Origin: Pseudoduganella armeniaca
GTDB taxonomy: Bacteria > Pseudomonadota > Gammaproteobacteria > Burkholderiales > Burkholderiaceae_D
Direction: 5' to 3'
Assembly (NCBI RefSeq): GCF_003028855.1
Contig: NZ_CP028324.1
Span: forward strand, 4,464,001 to 4,528,000
DNA: 64,000 nt
Each line of letters opens with the position of its first letter. Position 1 is the first letter of the stretch. The notes below the pieces were generated by a model. That model was not told the origin of the DNA. It saw only the letters and a program-made list of their open reading frames with translations, and did not search any database. The position numbers and the translations under genes are program-made. This document shows, piece by piece, positions 47,162 through 56,237 of the stretch.

Positions 47162-48574
47162 ATGACCGCCACCGCCTTCTCCTCCCTGCCCCTGACCGAT
47201 TCCTTCCTGGCGAACCTCGATTCGCTGGGCTACAAGACCATGACGCCGATCCAGGCCCAGAGCCTGCCGGCCGTGCTGGAAGGGCGCGACCTGATCGCCC
47301 AGGCCAAGACGGGCAGCGGCAAGACCGCCGCCTTCGGCATCGGCCTGCTGCACAAGCTGAACCCGGCCTGGTTCGCCACGCAGGCGCTGGTGCTGTGCCC
47401 CACGCGCGAGCTGGCGGACCAGGTGGCCAACGAGCTGCGCCGGCTGGCGCGCAGCGTCGGCAACGTCAAGGTGCTGGTGCTGACGGGTGGCGCGCCGATG
47501 CGGCCGCAGATCGCGTCGCTGGAGCACGGTGCTCACGTCGTCGTCGGCACGCCAGGCCGCATCCGCGACCATATCGGCCGCCAGACGATCGACCTGTCCA
47601 CCGTGCAGACGCTGGTGCTGGACGAGGCCGACCGCATGACGGACATGGGCTTCTACGACGAGATCGCCGGCATCGTCAGCGCCTGCCCGAAACGGCGCCA
47701 GACCCTGTTGTTCTCGGCCACCTACCCGGACGACATCCGCGTGGCCACGGAAGCGTTCCTGGCCGATCCGGTCGAGGTGACGGTGGAGGCGCAGCACGAC
47801 AGCAGCAAGATCGTGCAGCGCTTCTACGAGATCGGCTTCGACGAGCGCGACGCGGCCGTCGGCAAGCTGCTCAAGCACTACAAGCCTGCGTCCGCCATCG
47901 TGTTCTGCAATACCAAGGTGCACTGCCGCGAACTGGTGGACGAGCTGCGCGCGCAGGGCTTCTCGGCGCTGGCGCTGTATGGCGAACTGGAACAGCGCGA
48001 GCGCGACGAGATCCTGGTGCTGTTCGCCAACCGCAGCTGCTCGATCCTGATCGCCACCGACGTGGCCGCGCGCGGCCTGGACATCCAGAACCTGGAAGCG
48101 GTCATCAATGCCGACGTGTCGAAGGACACCGAGGTGCACATCCACCGCATCGGCCGCACCGGCCGCGGCGAGGAGCGCGGCCTGTCGCTGACCCTGTGCG
48201 CGCCGAACGAGAAGAAATGGGTCAAGCTGATCGAGGAGTACCAGGGCGCGCCCGTCGAATGGCACTCGATCAAGGAGCTGGACGACGACGAGTATGCACA
48301 GGGCGACGCGGCGCCGATGATGACCTTGTGCATCCTGGGCGGGAAGAAGGACAAGCTCCGCCCGGGCGACGTGCTGGGCGCGCTGACGGGCGACGCGGGC
48401 CTGCTGAAGGAGCAGGTCGGCAAGATCAACGTGACGGAATTCCAGACCTATGTCGCGATCGACCGGCGCGTGGCTTACGATGCGTTCGCCAAGCTGAATG
48501 CCGCCAGCCGGCAGGGCGGGGATTTCGGCAGCTTCAAGGGGCGTAACTTCAAGATGCGGTTTATCGAAGTGTAA
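47162..48574 (+). CDS. dbpA: ATP-dependent RNA helicase DbpA
   Basis: A 470-residue DEAD-box helicase that remodels the 23S rRNA hairpin-92 region during 50S assembly. Motifs: Q-motif TPIQAQSLP, Walker A AKTGSGKT, PTRELADQ, TPGR, DEADRM, SAT, then IATDVAARGLDI and HRIGRTGRG. The C-terminal RNA-binding domain (TLCILGGKKDKLRPGDVLGAL through INVTEFQTYVAIDR) is that of DbpA rather than other DEAD-box proteins. Confidence 0.93.
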   Translation: MTATAFSSLPLTDSFLANLDSLGYKTMTPIQAQSLPAVLEGRDLIAQAKTGSGKTAAFGIGLLHKLNPAWFATQALVLCPTRELADQVANELRRLARSVGNVKVLVLTGGAPMRPQIASLEHGAHVVVGTPGRIRDHIGRQTIDLSTVQTLVLDEADRMTDMGFYDEIAGIVSACPKRRQTLLFSATYPDDIRVATEAFLADPVEVTVEAQHDSSKIVQRFYEIGFDERDAAVGKLLKHYKPASAIVFCNTKVHCRELVDELRAQGFSALALYGELEQRERDEILVLFANRSCSILIATDVAARGLDIQNLEAVINADVSKDTEVHIHRIGRTGRGEERGLSLTLCAPNEKKWVKLIEEYQGAPVEWHSIKELDDDEYAQGDAAPMMTLCILGGKKDKLRPGDVLGALTGDAGLLKEQVGKINVTEFQTYVAIDRRVAYDAFAKLNAASRQGGDFGSFKGRNFKMRFIEV

Positions 48575-48590
48575 GCCTGCGACGGTCGCT

Positions 48591-48691
48591 GCTTGGGGTC
48601 TGTCCCTTCGGGACTGACCCCGGTTTTTCTCCGCGGCGCATAGGTATCGATTAAAACCGGGGTCAGTCCCCGCTGGGGACAGACCCCAAGC
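48591..48691. repeat. Paired REP-like palindromes, family A, copy 3
   Basis: The cleanest copy. GCTTGGGGTCTGTCCC-TTC-GGGACTGACCCC-GGTTTT is followed 25 bases on by its reverse-complement form, giving an almost perfect long inverted repeat with outer ends GCTTGGGG and CCCCAAGC. Each hairpin has one central T-T or A-A mispair. It fills the gap between convergent dbpA and the amidase gene. Confidence 0.85.
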
Positions 48692-48693
48692 CA

Positions 48694-50283
48694 TCAAACG
48701 TTGGTGGTGCTGATTGACGCCGCAAACGTCGGCGCCCGCCGCAACAACGTCGCCTGCTCGTACGCATAGGCCATGCCGATCAGCGCGGCCTCGCTCCACG
48801 CGCCGCCCACGAACGACAGCCCCACCGGCAGCCCATGCACGAGTCCCGCCGGGACCGTCACGTGCGGGTAACCCGCCACCGCCGCCGGCGACGAAAAGCT
48901 GCCGCCGTAATGGTCGCCGTTGACGAAGTCGGTCAGCCAGGCCGGCCCGCCCGTCGGCGCCACCAGGGCGTCGAGCCGGTACTCGCGCAGCACCTTGTCG
49001 ATGCCCTCCTCGCGCGCATAGCGCCGGCAGGTCGCCAGCGCGTCCAGGTACTCCTTGCTGTCCAGGCCAGCCTTGGCCTCGGACGCTTTCAGGTGCTCCT
49101 GGCCGAAGTGGCGCAGCTCGCGCTGGGCGTGCTGGCGGTTGAACGCGATCACGTCGGCCATCGTGCGCACGGGCGCGTCGGGCGCGTAACGGCGCAGGTA
49201 GTCGGCCAGGCCGGGCTTGAACTCGTGCAGCAGCACGGCAATCTCGGCGTTGCCGTACTTGTCCGTGTTCGGCACCTGCACGTCCACCAACTCCGCGCCC
49301 TGCGCCTTCAGCACGGCCAGGGCCTGCTCGATGCGGGCGTCGACGTCGTCGTTGAGGCCGAAGAAATTGCGGGCGATGCCGAGGCGCTTGCCGCGCAGCG
49401 CATCGCGACGCAGCGCTTGCGCATAGTCCGTCGCCTTGCCGGCGCCGTCGCGCGTGACGGCGTCGTCCGGATCGACGCCGGCCAGCGCGGCCAGCAGCAG
49501 CGCCGCATCCGCGACCGTGCGCGTCATCGGCCCCGCCGTGTCCTGCGATGCCGCGATCGGAATGATACCGGCACGGCTGACGAGGCCCAGCGTGGGCTTG
49601 ATGCCGACCAGGCCACAGATCGATGCGGGCGAGACGATCGAGCCGTCCGTTTCCGTGCCGACCGCCAGCGTCGCCAGGCCGGCGGCGATCGCCGCGGCGG
49701 AACCGGAGCTGGAGCCGCTGCAGTTGCGGTCCAGCGCATACGGATTGCGCGTCAGCCCGCCGCGGCCGCTCCAGCCGCTGGTCGACTGGGTCGAGCGCAT
49801 ATTGGCCCATTCGCTCAGGTTGGTCTTGCCGAGCAGGACGGCACCGGCCGCGCGCAGGCGCTGCGCCACGAAAGCGTCGCGCGCCGCGTGGCTGCCCGCC
49901 AGCGCCAGCGAACCGGCCGACGTGCTCATCCTGTCTGCCGTGGCGATATTGTCCTTCAGTAGTATGGGGATGCCGTGCAACGGCCCGCGCAGCTTGCCGG
50001 CGCGGCGTTCGCGGTCCAGTTCGCGCGCCAGGCGCAGGGCTTCGGGATTGAGTTCGATGATCGCATTGATGCGAGGACCGGCCTTGTCGATGCGGGCGAT
50101 GCGGGCCAGGTATTGCGAGGCCAGCGCATGCGCCGTCAGCTTGTTCGCGGCCATCTGCGCCTGCTGCTGCATCACCCCGGCCTCCAATATGCTGGCCGGC
50201 GCCGTCCGCCCCAGCGCGCCGCGCGCGACGGCGAGCGTGCCGCCCGCCGCCAGGCCCATCTTCACGAAATCCCTGCGCTCCAT
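48694..50283 (-). CDS. Amidase-signature family hydrolase with Tat-like signal
   Basis: A 529-residue amidase. The N-terminus MERRDFVKMGLAAGGTLAVARG looks like a twin-arginine-type export signal, although the second Arg is followed by DF rather than the full consensus. The Ser-Ser-Lys core is present: GIPILLKDNIATADRMSTSAGS (Lys), the Gly/Ser-rich NCSGSSSGSAAAIAAGL, and GTETDGSIVSPAS with the nucleophile. The substrate is unknown; relatives act on aryl or peptide amides. The start has GGAGGCAGG before it. Confidence 0.88.
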   Translation of the reverse strand: MERRDFVKMGLAAGGTLAVARGALGRTAPASILEAGVMQQQAQMAANKLTAHALASQYLARIARIDKAGPRINAIIELNPEALRLARELDRERRAGKLRGPLHGIPILLKDNIATADRMSTSAGSLALAGSHAARDAFVAQRLRAAGAVLLGKTNLSEWANMRSTQSTSGWSGRGGLTRNPYALDRNCSGSSSGSAAAIAAGLATLAVGTETDGSIVSPASICGLVGIKPTLGLVSRAGIIPIAASQDTAGPMTRTVADAALLLAALAGVDPDDAVTRDGAGKATDYAQALRRDALRGKRLGIARNFFGLNDDVDARIEQALAVLKAQGAELVDVQVPNTDKYGNAEIAVLLHEFKPGLADYLRRYAPDAPVRTMADVIAFNRQHAQRELRHFGQEHLKASEAKAGLDSKEYLDALATCRRYAREEGIDKVLREYRLDALVAPTGGPAWLTDFVNGDHYGGSFSSPAAVAGYPHVTVPAGLVHGLPVGLSFVGGAWSEAALIGMAYAYEQATLLRRAPTFAASISTTNV

Positions 50284-50340
50284 CCTGCCTCCGTTATCGA
50301 TAACGCAGCAAGAATAGCAGTGTTAGGCAAAAAACAAGCG

Positions 50341-50371
50341 AAAAAAAACGCTGCCGAAGCAGCGTTTTTTC
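50341..50371 (-). terminator. Rho-independent terminator after efp
   Basis: AACGCTGC-CGAA-GCAGCGTT with A-runs on one side and T-runs on the other. It lies 19 bases after the efp stop and before the amidase gene, and could work in both directions. Confidence 0.88.
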
Positions 50372-50389
50372 AGCGACACGAAGCGTGGA

Positions 50390-50965
50390 TCAGTTACGGA
50401 TGACGCGCTTGTATTCGTTGGTACGGGTGTCGATTTCGATCATGTCGTCCTGCGACACGAACAGTGGCACCTGCACGGTGTGGCGCTTCGATTCGATCGC
50501 GTTTTCGATCTTGGCTTCCTTCAGGACGTTGCCCGAGGTATTGCCCTTGACGGCCGGCTCCGAGTACACCACCTGGCGCACGATCGTGGTCGGCAGTTCG
50601 ACCGAGATGGCCTTGCCATCATAGAAGACGGCTTCGCATTCCATGCCGTCCTTCAGGTAGTTCAGCGCATCGCCCAGGTTTTCTTCTTCGATTTCGTACT
50701 GGTTGTATTCCTGGTCCATGAACACGTACAGCGGATCGGCGAAGTACGAGTAGGTAACCGGCTTCTTGTCCAGCACGACCACGTCGAACTTGTCGTCACC
50801 ACGGAACACGTTTTCCAGCGGCGCGTTCGTCAGAAGATTCTTCATCTTCCACTTGTAGGTGAAGCCCGTGCGGCTCGAACCGTTGACGTCGGAACGCAGC
50901 ACGATGAATGGCTTGGCGTCAACCATGATGATGTTGCCAACACGAATTTCTTTTGCGGGTTTCAT
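50390..50965 (-). CDS. efp: Translation elongation factor P (arginine type)
   Basis: The 191-residue EF-P relieves ribosome stalling at polyproline. The tip loop reads NGSSRTGFTYKWK, with Arg at position 32 where E. coli has the modified Lys34. This Arg is the target of EarP rhamnosylation, and earP is the next gene upstream. Three-domain length is normal. A terminator follows the gene. Confidence 0.96.
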   Translation of the reverse strand: MKPAKEIRVGNIIMVDAKPFIVLRSDVNGSSRTGFTYKWKMKNLLTNAPLENVFRGDDKFDVVVLDKKPVTYSYFADPLYVFMDQEYNQYEIEEENLGDALNYLKDGMECEAVFYDGKAISVELPTTIVRQVVYSEPAVKGNTSGNVLKEAKIENAIESKRHTVQVPLFVSQDDMIEIDTRTNEYKRVIRN

Positions 50966-51035
50966 AAGAGAGAGTGTCTACACTAAAAAATGGGTTGCAG
51001 TAACCGCCCATCATACCATGTTATGTTGGCGCCGC

Positions 51036-52196
51036 CTACCGCAGCGACCGCGCGAAACGCAGCAGATTTTCCGCCAGGTCGCCGATTTCCAACATGCGAT
51101 TTTCCCAATCCCGGGCACGGGACAGCAAGACGTCCCGATCGCGTTGGAATGCCGTCCATAATTCGGCCCAGCCCTCCTCTTCCATATTATCGTTGACACC
51201 CGCGCCATTCCACCACAGCGACAAATCCGCCAGGCTGGCGATGTCCGGGCAATAACGTTGCAGGAAAGCGCGCAGCTTTTTATGGTGCAGGTTGTCGTCC
51301 TGCGGATAAATGTGCCAGACGAACGGGCGTGCGGCCCATTGCGCCCGCACGAAGGAATCCTCGCCGCGCACGAAATTGACGTCGCACGCCCACAGCAGCC
51401 GGTCGTAATCCGGTTGCGGCACGAATGGCAGCACGCGCACGGTCAGGGCACCGCGCGTCGCGACGGCGCCGGCCTTGGCAGCTCCACCGAGAAATGCCTC
51501 GACGCTGCCGCTCGCCACGCCTTCGGGCACGAAACAGGCGACCTCTGCCGCCCCCGCCCGCCAGCATTCGAACAGCGCCGAAACGGGTGCATGCCGGTAG
51601 CAGAACAGCGACACCTTCCGCGCCGCCTGCTCCGTCGCGGTAATGCCAAGGCCGGACAGGAATGCCGAGACGGCGGCGGGATCGGCCTGGAAGCGTGTGC
51701 GCGCGTCGAGCAGGTCGCGTTCACGCAGCAGGCCGCCGGTCTTGTCGGTAAATCCGGGGAAGTAGAAATGCTTGGTCAGCGGCAGGCGCGGATGCATCGA
51801 CGGCAGCGTGTGGCAGCCCTCCACCCACTCTTCCGCGCTCAGCCCTTCCAGGTTCAGCCAGACCGGCTTGCGCTCGCACTGCGCCATCGCTTCCACATAG
51901 CCGGGCGGGATATCGACGGCAAAGAACTCGATGACGACGTCCGCCACATCCGCCGGGGCGAACGTGCCCTCCTGGCCGGCCCAGTGCCGCACCACGACGC
52001 CCTCGGTCCGCTGGCTGGCCGCCGCGGCGTCGACACCCGGGCAGATGCGGGCAAAGCTGTGCAGGTCGTCCACCCACAGCGTGACCTGTACGCCGTGCTC
52101 ACGCACGAGCTGGCGCGCCAGGCGCCAGCAGATGCCGATGTCGCCGTAGTTGTCGACGACTTTGCAGAAGATGGCCAGCGTGGTGGAGGTAGACAT
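51036..52196 (-). CDS. earP: EF-P arginine rhamnosyltransferase EarP
   Basis: A 386-residue GT-B glycosyltransferase that transfers rhamnose from TDP-rhamnose to Arg32 of EF-P. The N-terminal CKVVDNYGDIGICWRLARQL is the family signature. The C-terminal region has FVRGEDSFVRAQWAARPFVWHIYPQDD, the donor-binding segment. It lies 70 bases upstream of efp on the same strand and is probably cotranscribed. Rhamnose biosynthesis genes are not in the window. Confidence 0.95.
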   Translation of the reverse strand: MSTSTTLAIFCKVVDNYGDIGICWRLARQLVREHGVQVTLWVDDLHSFARICPGVDAAAASQRTEGVVVRHWAGQEGTFAPADVADVVIEFFAVDIPPGYVEAMAQCERKPVWLNLEGLSAEEWVEGCHTLPSMHPRLPLTKHFYFPGFTDKTGGLLRERDLLDARTRFQADPAAVSAFLSGLGITATEQAARKVSLFCYRHAPVSALFECWRAGAAEVACFVPEGVASGSVEAFLGGAAKAGAVATRGALTVRVLPFVPQPDYDRLLWACDVNFVRGEDSFVRAQWAARPFVWHIYPQDDNLHHKKLRAFLQRYCPDIASLADLSLWWNGAGVNDNMEEEGWAELWTAFQRDRDVLLSRARDWENRMLEIGDLAENLLRFARSLR

Positions 52197-52218
52197 GGGC
52201 GCGATAACGATAAGGAAA

Positions 52219-52251
52219 ACAAAAAAGCCGCGCTGGAGACCAGGCGGCTTG
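52219..52251 (-). terminator. Terminator after the tRNA-Glu pair
   Basis: Read leftward, AAGCCGCC pairs with GCGGCTT around a loop of about 14 bases, followed by TTTTTTG. It separates the tRNA genes from earP. Confidence 0.8.
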
Positions 52252-52263
52252 CTTGATTATCTG

Positions 52264-52339
52264 TGGCGTCCCCACGGGGATTCGAACCCCGGTACTCACC
52301 GTGAAAGGGTGATGTCCTAGGCCTCTAGACGATGGGGAC
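52264..52339 (-). tRNA. tRNA-Glu (TTC)
   Basis: A 76-base cloverleaf with encoded CCA. The loop CTTTCAC gives anticodon TTC, and the acceptor stem GTCCCCA/TGGGGAC is fully paired. The body is identical to the other four tRNA-Glu copies in the window apart from the one base noted at 52381. Confidence 0.96.
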
Positions 52340-52380
52340 CCGGACTCTTCTACAGTAACAGCGTCGCGCGTTGCGCGAGC

Positions 52381-52456
52381 TGGCGTCCCCACGGGGATTC
52401 GAACCCCGGTACTCACCGTGAAAGGGTGATGTCCTAGGCCTCTAGACGATAGGGAC
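52381..52456 (-). tRNA. tRNA-Glu (TTC), variant with G-U pair in acceptor stem
   Basis: Same as the neighbouring copy except that position 6 is T rather than C, so the acceptor stem GTCCCTA/TGGGGAC has a T-G wobble. The anticodon TTC and CCA end are intact. It is first in the pair and has its own promoter just upstream. Confidence 0.94.
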
Positions 52457-52475
52457 GTCGTAAAAGCGTGCGCGA

Positions 52476-52505
52476 ATTATAGCACCGGGGCTGTAGGCGT
52501 TACAA
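52476..52505 (-). promoter_or_regulatory. Sigma-70 promoter for the tRNA-Glu pair
   Basis: Read leftward: TTGTAA, an 18-base spacer and a perfect TATAAT, 20 bases before the first tRNA-Glu. Confidence 0.7.
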
Positions 52506-52567
52506 GGGCGAAACGTGTGCCGCCCTGCAATACGTTTTGCCATGACAGCCTGTCGCCACAGGCACGC

Positions 52568-52906
52568 TTAACGGAAATACAGCATGCGCGCCGCGAACAC
52601 GTAATCCGATTCCAGCACCATCAAGCCCGCCAGGACGAGCAGCGCGGCGGGCGGGATCACCACCACGCAAATCAGCGCCAGGCGCTCCCAGCGCAGGTGC
52701 ATGAACACGGCGACGATCAGCACAGCCTTGGCGAGCATCAGCGTCACGATCAACGTCCAGCGCAGCACGCCCTGCAACTGCAACACGTCGACCATATAGG
52801 ACAACGCACTGAGCAGGAACAGCAGGCCCCAGACCTTGAAGTACAGGCCCAGCGGATGTCGTGGATGCGCGTCGGCGCCTGCCAGAGCTTCGGTCGCTGC
52901 ACTCAT
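52568..52906 (-). CDS. Cytochrome oxidase subunit IV-like membrane protein
   Basis: A 112-residue protein with three hydrophobic segments (YFKVWGLLFLLSALSYMV, WTLIVTLMLAKAVLIVAVFMHL, LICVVVIPPAALLVLAGLMV). VFMHLRWE is typical of the CoxD/CyoD-type small subunit. It is the last gene of the oxidase operon, 11 bases after subunit III. The ATG at 52906 follows an AGGAG ribosome-binding site. Confidence 0.82.
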   Translation of the reverse strand: MSAATEALAGADAHPRHPLGLYFKVWGLLFLLSALSYMVDVLQLQGVLRWTLIVTLMLAKAVLIVAVFMHLRWERLALICVVVIPPAALLVLAGLMVLESDYVFAARMLYFR

Positions 52907-52917
52907 CGCGTCTCCTG

Positions 52918-53625
52918 TCACCACAGATAAAACAAGGCAAAGATAAAGACCCACACCAGATCGACGAAGTGCCAGTACAGGCCGGCGATCTCGACGATAT
53001 CGTAATTGCCCGTACGCTCGTACCGCCCCGCCAGCACGCGCCGCGCAACGATCAGCAGGTAGATCACGCCGGCCGACACGTGCATGCCGTGGAACCCCGT
53101 GATCATGAAGAAGCTGGCACCGAATTGCGCCGAGCCCATCGGGTTGCTCCACGGCCGCACGCCCTCTGCGATCAGCTTGCTCCACTCGAATGCCTGCATG
53201 CTGACGAACAGCGCGCCGAACGCTGCCGTGGCCATCATCAAGGCGGCGCACCGGCCCCGTTCGCGCCGGTAGGCATAGTTGACGGCCAGCGCCATCGTAC
53301 CGCTGCTCGTGATCAGCACGAAGGTCATGATGGCGATCAGGATCAGCGGCAGCGTATGGCCGGCGATCGTCAGCGCGAACACCTCGCTGGGATTGGGCCA
53401 TTGGGTGGTGGCGGCGATGCGCACCGACATGTAGCCTGTCAGGAAAGTGCCGAAAATGAACGTATCGCTGAGCAGGAAGATCCACATCATTGCCTTGCCC
53501 CACGGCACGCGGAACATCTGGCGGTCTCCCGCCACATCCGCCGCCAAGCCGCGCCAGCCGGGGCGTGCTGCGTTGGCAGCCGCGCCCGTCGCCTGGCCTG
53601 CTGTCGTGGCGCTGTCGCCAGCCAT
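52918..53625 (-). CDS. Cytochrome oxidase subunit III (CoxP-like)
   Basis: A 235-residue membrane protein of the heme-copper oxidase subunit III family. It has MWIFLLSDTFIFGTFLTGY near the start and the C-terminal signature FHGMHVSAGVIYLL and YWHFVDLVWVFIFALFYLW. It lies next to a second, more divergent subunit III gene. The same tandem arrangement is known from the Bradyrhizobium coxMNOP operon. It has a GGGGGGAGGTG ribosome-binding site. Confidence 0.87.
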   Translation of the reverse strand: MAGDSATTAGQATGAAANAARPGWRGLAADVAGDRQMFRVPWGKAMMWIFLLSDTFIFGTFLTGYMSVRIAATTQWPNPSEVFALTIAGHTLPLILIAIMTFVLITSSGTMALAVNYAYRRERGRCAALMMATAAFGALFVSMQAFEWSKLIAEGVRPWSNPMGSAQFGASFFMITGFHGMHVSAGVIYLLIVARRVLAGRYERTGNYDIVEIAGLYWHFVDLVWVFIFALFYLW

Positions 53626-53628
53626 GAC

Positions 53629-54300
53629 TCACCTCCCCCCGATGCCGACCGCGGCGCAGAGGTCCTGCACCAGGGCCGGCGTGACCCGGAACAACAGCGC
53701 GAACAGGGCCAGCCACAGCGCCAGCAGCAGGTGCCAGTACTGGCTGCACAGTGAGATGCGCGCGCACACTGGCCCGGCATCGCCGGCGCCGGTGTGCGCG
53801 AAGCCGGGCTGCCGCATGACGAGGATGGCCGCCCCGATGCCGCCCGCCACATGCAGGCCGTGCAGGCCCGTCAGCATATAGAAGAAGCCTGCGCCCGGGC
53901 TCGCCGCCGGCGCGAAGCCCTGCGCCGCCAGGACCCGCCAGGCGCCGAGCTGGCTGACCACGAACGCCAGCGCGCACAGCAGACCCAGCAGGCACCACCG
54001 TCGCGCCACCGCCGGGCGCCGGCCGGCCACCTGCCACGCCATGCTGGCGCCGGCCAGCAGCGCGGTGGACAGCCACAGCTGCCACGGCACGGGCGGCGGC
54101 GCGCGCCAGTCGCCATAGCCGATCCGCATCGTGTAGGCAATGCCGAACAACAGGAACAGCATGCAGACGACCGCCATGAACGTCCACAGCCCCACTTGCG
54201 CCGCACCGTGACGGGTGGCGCCGCCCCAGCCGCCGGTGGCGCACTGGCATGGCGCTGGACGAAGCGCCGGCGGCAGCGCCGACAGCAGCGCGGCCTTCAT
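53629..54300 (-). CDS. Second cytochrome oxidase subunit III-like protein (CoxO-like)
   Basis: A 223-residue membrane protein with five or six hydrophobic segments. The end carries the subunit III signature FYMLTGLHGLHVAGGIGAAILV and SQYWHLLLALWLALFALLF. The N-terminal part is divergent. Its ATG overlaps the subunit I stop codon (ATGA), so it is coupled to subunit I. It is followed three bases later by the CoxP-like gene. Confidence 0.82.
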   Translation of the reverse strand: MKAALLSALPPALRPAPCQCATGGWGGATRHGAAQVGLWTFMAVVCMLFLLFGIAYTMRIGYGDWRAPPPVPWQLWLSTALLAGASMAWQVAGRRPAVARRWCLLGLLCALAFVVSQLGAWRVLAAQGFAPAASPGAGFFYMLTGLHGLHVAGGIGAAILVMRQPGFAHTGAGDAGPVCARISLCSQYWHLLLALWLALFALLFRVTPALVQDLCAAVGIGGR

Positions 54301-56195
54301 GATGCGCCTCCCGCCCCCGGTGCGACAGGTGCGCCCGGACTTGCCGGCACGCGCCCTGGCACCTCGTCCTCGTCGGGCTCGTCGGGTCCCACGTTTTGCG
54401 GCAGGAAGTCGCCTTCCGGCCCCGTGCGACCATAGGCGTAAGCGCCACGGTACACGACCGGCAGTTGCGGCCCCCAGTTGCCATGGCCGGGCGGCGTGTG
54501 CGGCGTCTGCCATTCCAGGCTGGCGGCGCGCCAGGGATTGGCGCCGGCCGCGCGCCCACGCACGGCGCTCCAGCCCAGGTTGAACAGGAACAGCAGCTGG
54601 GCGATGCCAACCACCAGCGCGGCCACGGTAATGAAGGCGTTCAGGTGCTGGGCGGACGCGGGAATGAAGCTGTAGTTGTCGTAGCTGTAGTAACGCCGCG
54701 GCATGCCCAGCAGCCCCAGATAATGCATCGGAAAGAAGATCGCATATGCCCCCAGGAACGTGATCCAGAAGTGCAGCCGCGCCAGACCCTCGTGAAACAT
54801 GCGGCCGGTCACTTTCGGGTACCAGTGGTACAACCCGCCAAACACGGCCAGCACGGGCGAGACGCCCATCACCATGTGGAAATGGGCGACCACGAAATAG
54901 GTGTTCGACAGCGGGATGTCGACGCTGACGTTGCCCAGGAACAGCCCCGTCAGCCCGCCGATCAGGAAGGTGCTGATGAAGCCCAGCGCGAACAGCATCG
55001 GCACCGTCATGTGGATGTCGCCACGCCACAAGGTCAGGGTCCAGTTGTACACCTTCAGCGCCGTCGGTACGGCGATGACGAGGGTGGTGACGGCAAAGAA
55101 GAAGCCTAACAGCGGGTGCATGCCGCTGACGTACATATGATGGGCCCAGACCACGAAGCTCAAGGCGCCGATGACGACGATGGCCCACACCATCATGCGG
55201 TAGCCGAAGATGCACTTGCGCGCATGCACGCTGATCAGGTCCGAGATGATGCCGAACGCGGGCAGCGCCACGATGTAGACCTCGGGATGACCGAAGAACC
55301 AGAACAGGTGCTGGAACAGCAGCGGGCTGCCGCCGCTGTAGCCGGTGGCCTGGCCCATCGAGACCAATGCCGGCATGAAGAAGCTCGTGCCCAGCACGCG
55401 ATCGAGCAGCATCATCACGCCGCTGACGAACAAGGCGGGAAACGCCAGCAGCGCCAGGATCGTCGCGACGAAAATGCCCCAGACCGTCAGCGGCATGCGC
55501 ATCAAGGTCATGCCGCGCGTACGGGCCTGCAGCACCGTCGTCACGTAGTTCAAGCCGCCCATCGTGGCGGCCGCGATGAACACCAGCAGCGAGACCAGCA
55601 TGACGACGATACCCGACTCCACGCCCGGCGTGCCCGGCAGGATCGCCTGCGGCGGGTACAACGTCCAGCCGGCGCCGGTGGGGCCGCCCGGCACGAAGAA
55701 GCTGGCCACCAGGATCAGCACGGCCAGCAGGTAGAACCAGTAGCTGAGCATGTTCAGGTAAGGGAACACCATGTCGCGCGCGCCCACCATCAACGGGATC
55801 AGGTAGTTGCCGAAGCCGCCCAGGAAAATCGCCGTCAGCAGGTAGATCACCATGATCATGCCGTGCATCGTGATGTACTGGTAATAGCCGACGGGATCGA
55901 TGAATGCGAACTTGCCGGGGAACCCCAGCTGCAAGCGCATCAGGTCGGACAGCACGATGCCGATGACCCCCACGACGAGTGCCGTCAGCGTGTATTGCAC
56001 CGCGATCACCTTGTGGTCCTGGCTCCAGATGTAGCGGGCGGCGAAGCTGCGCGGTGCGTGCTCGTGCCCACCCGTGGCGTCCGCATCGGCCACGTCGGCC
56101 ACATCGGTCGCCGCGGCGTCCACGTGCTGCCGCGCCGCCTCCTCGTGCCGGCCGCCGGCAGTATCGCCCGTTCCGTTGTCATTGTCTTGCCCCAT
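54297..56195 (-). CDS. Cytochrome c oxidase subunit I (CoxN-like)
   Basis: A 632-residue heme-copper oxidase subunit I with 12 or so membrane segments. It has the conserved WFFGHPEVYIVALPAFGIIS (CuB ligands and the cross-linked Tyr) and VWAHHMYVSGMHP, with heme ligands in MHGMIMVIY and VAHFHMVMG. Before the core is a 55-residue acidic, His-containing cytoplasmic extension, and after it a Pro/Gly-rich tail. It reduces O2 to water and pumps protons. The start has GGGGAGGGG before it. Confidence 0.93.
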   Translation of the reverse strand: MGQDNDNGTGDTAGGRHEEAARQHVDAAATDVADVADADATGGHEHAPRSFAARYIWSQDHKVIAVQYTLTALVVGVIGIVLSDLMRLQLGFPGKFAFIDPVGYYQYITMHGMIMVIYLLTAIFLGGFGNYLIPLMVGARDMVFPYLNMLSYWFYLLAVLILVASFFVPGGPTGAGWTLYPPQAILPGTPGVESGIVVMLVSLLVFIAAATMGGLNYVTTVLQARTRGMTLMRMPLTVWGIFVATILALLAFPALFVSGVMMLLDRVLGTSFFMPALVSMGQATGYSGGSPLLFQHLFWFFGHPEVYIVALPAFGIISDLISVHARKCIFGYRMMVWAIVVIGALSFVVWAHHMYVSGMHPLLGFFFAVTTLVIAVPTALKVYNWTLTLWRGDIHMTVPMLFALGFISTFLIGGLTGLFLGNVSVDIPLSNTYFVVAHFHMVMGVSPVLAVFGGLYHWYPKVTGRMFHEGLARLHFWITFLGAYAIFFPMHYLGLLGMPRRYYSYDNYSFIPASAQHLNAFITVAALVVGIAQLLFLFNLGWSAVRGRAAGANPWRAASLEWQTPHTPPGHGNWGPQLPVVYRGAYAYGRTGPEGDFLPQNVGPDEPDEDEVPGRVPASPGAPVAPGAGGAS

Positions 56196-56237
56196 TGCCC
56201 CTCCCCGCCGGCCTGCCGCGACGAGCGATGCCGCGCG

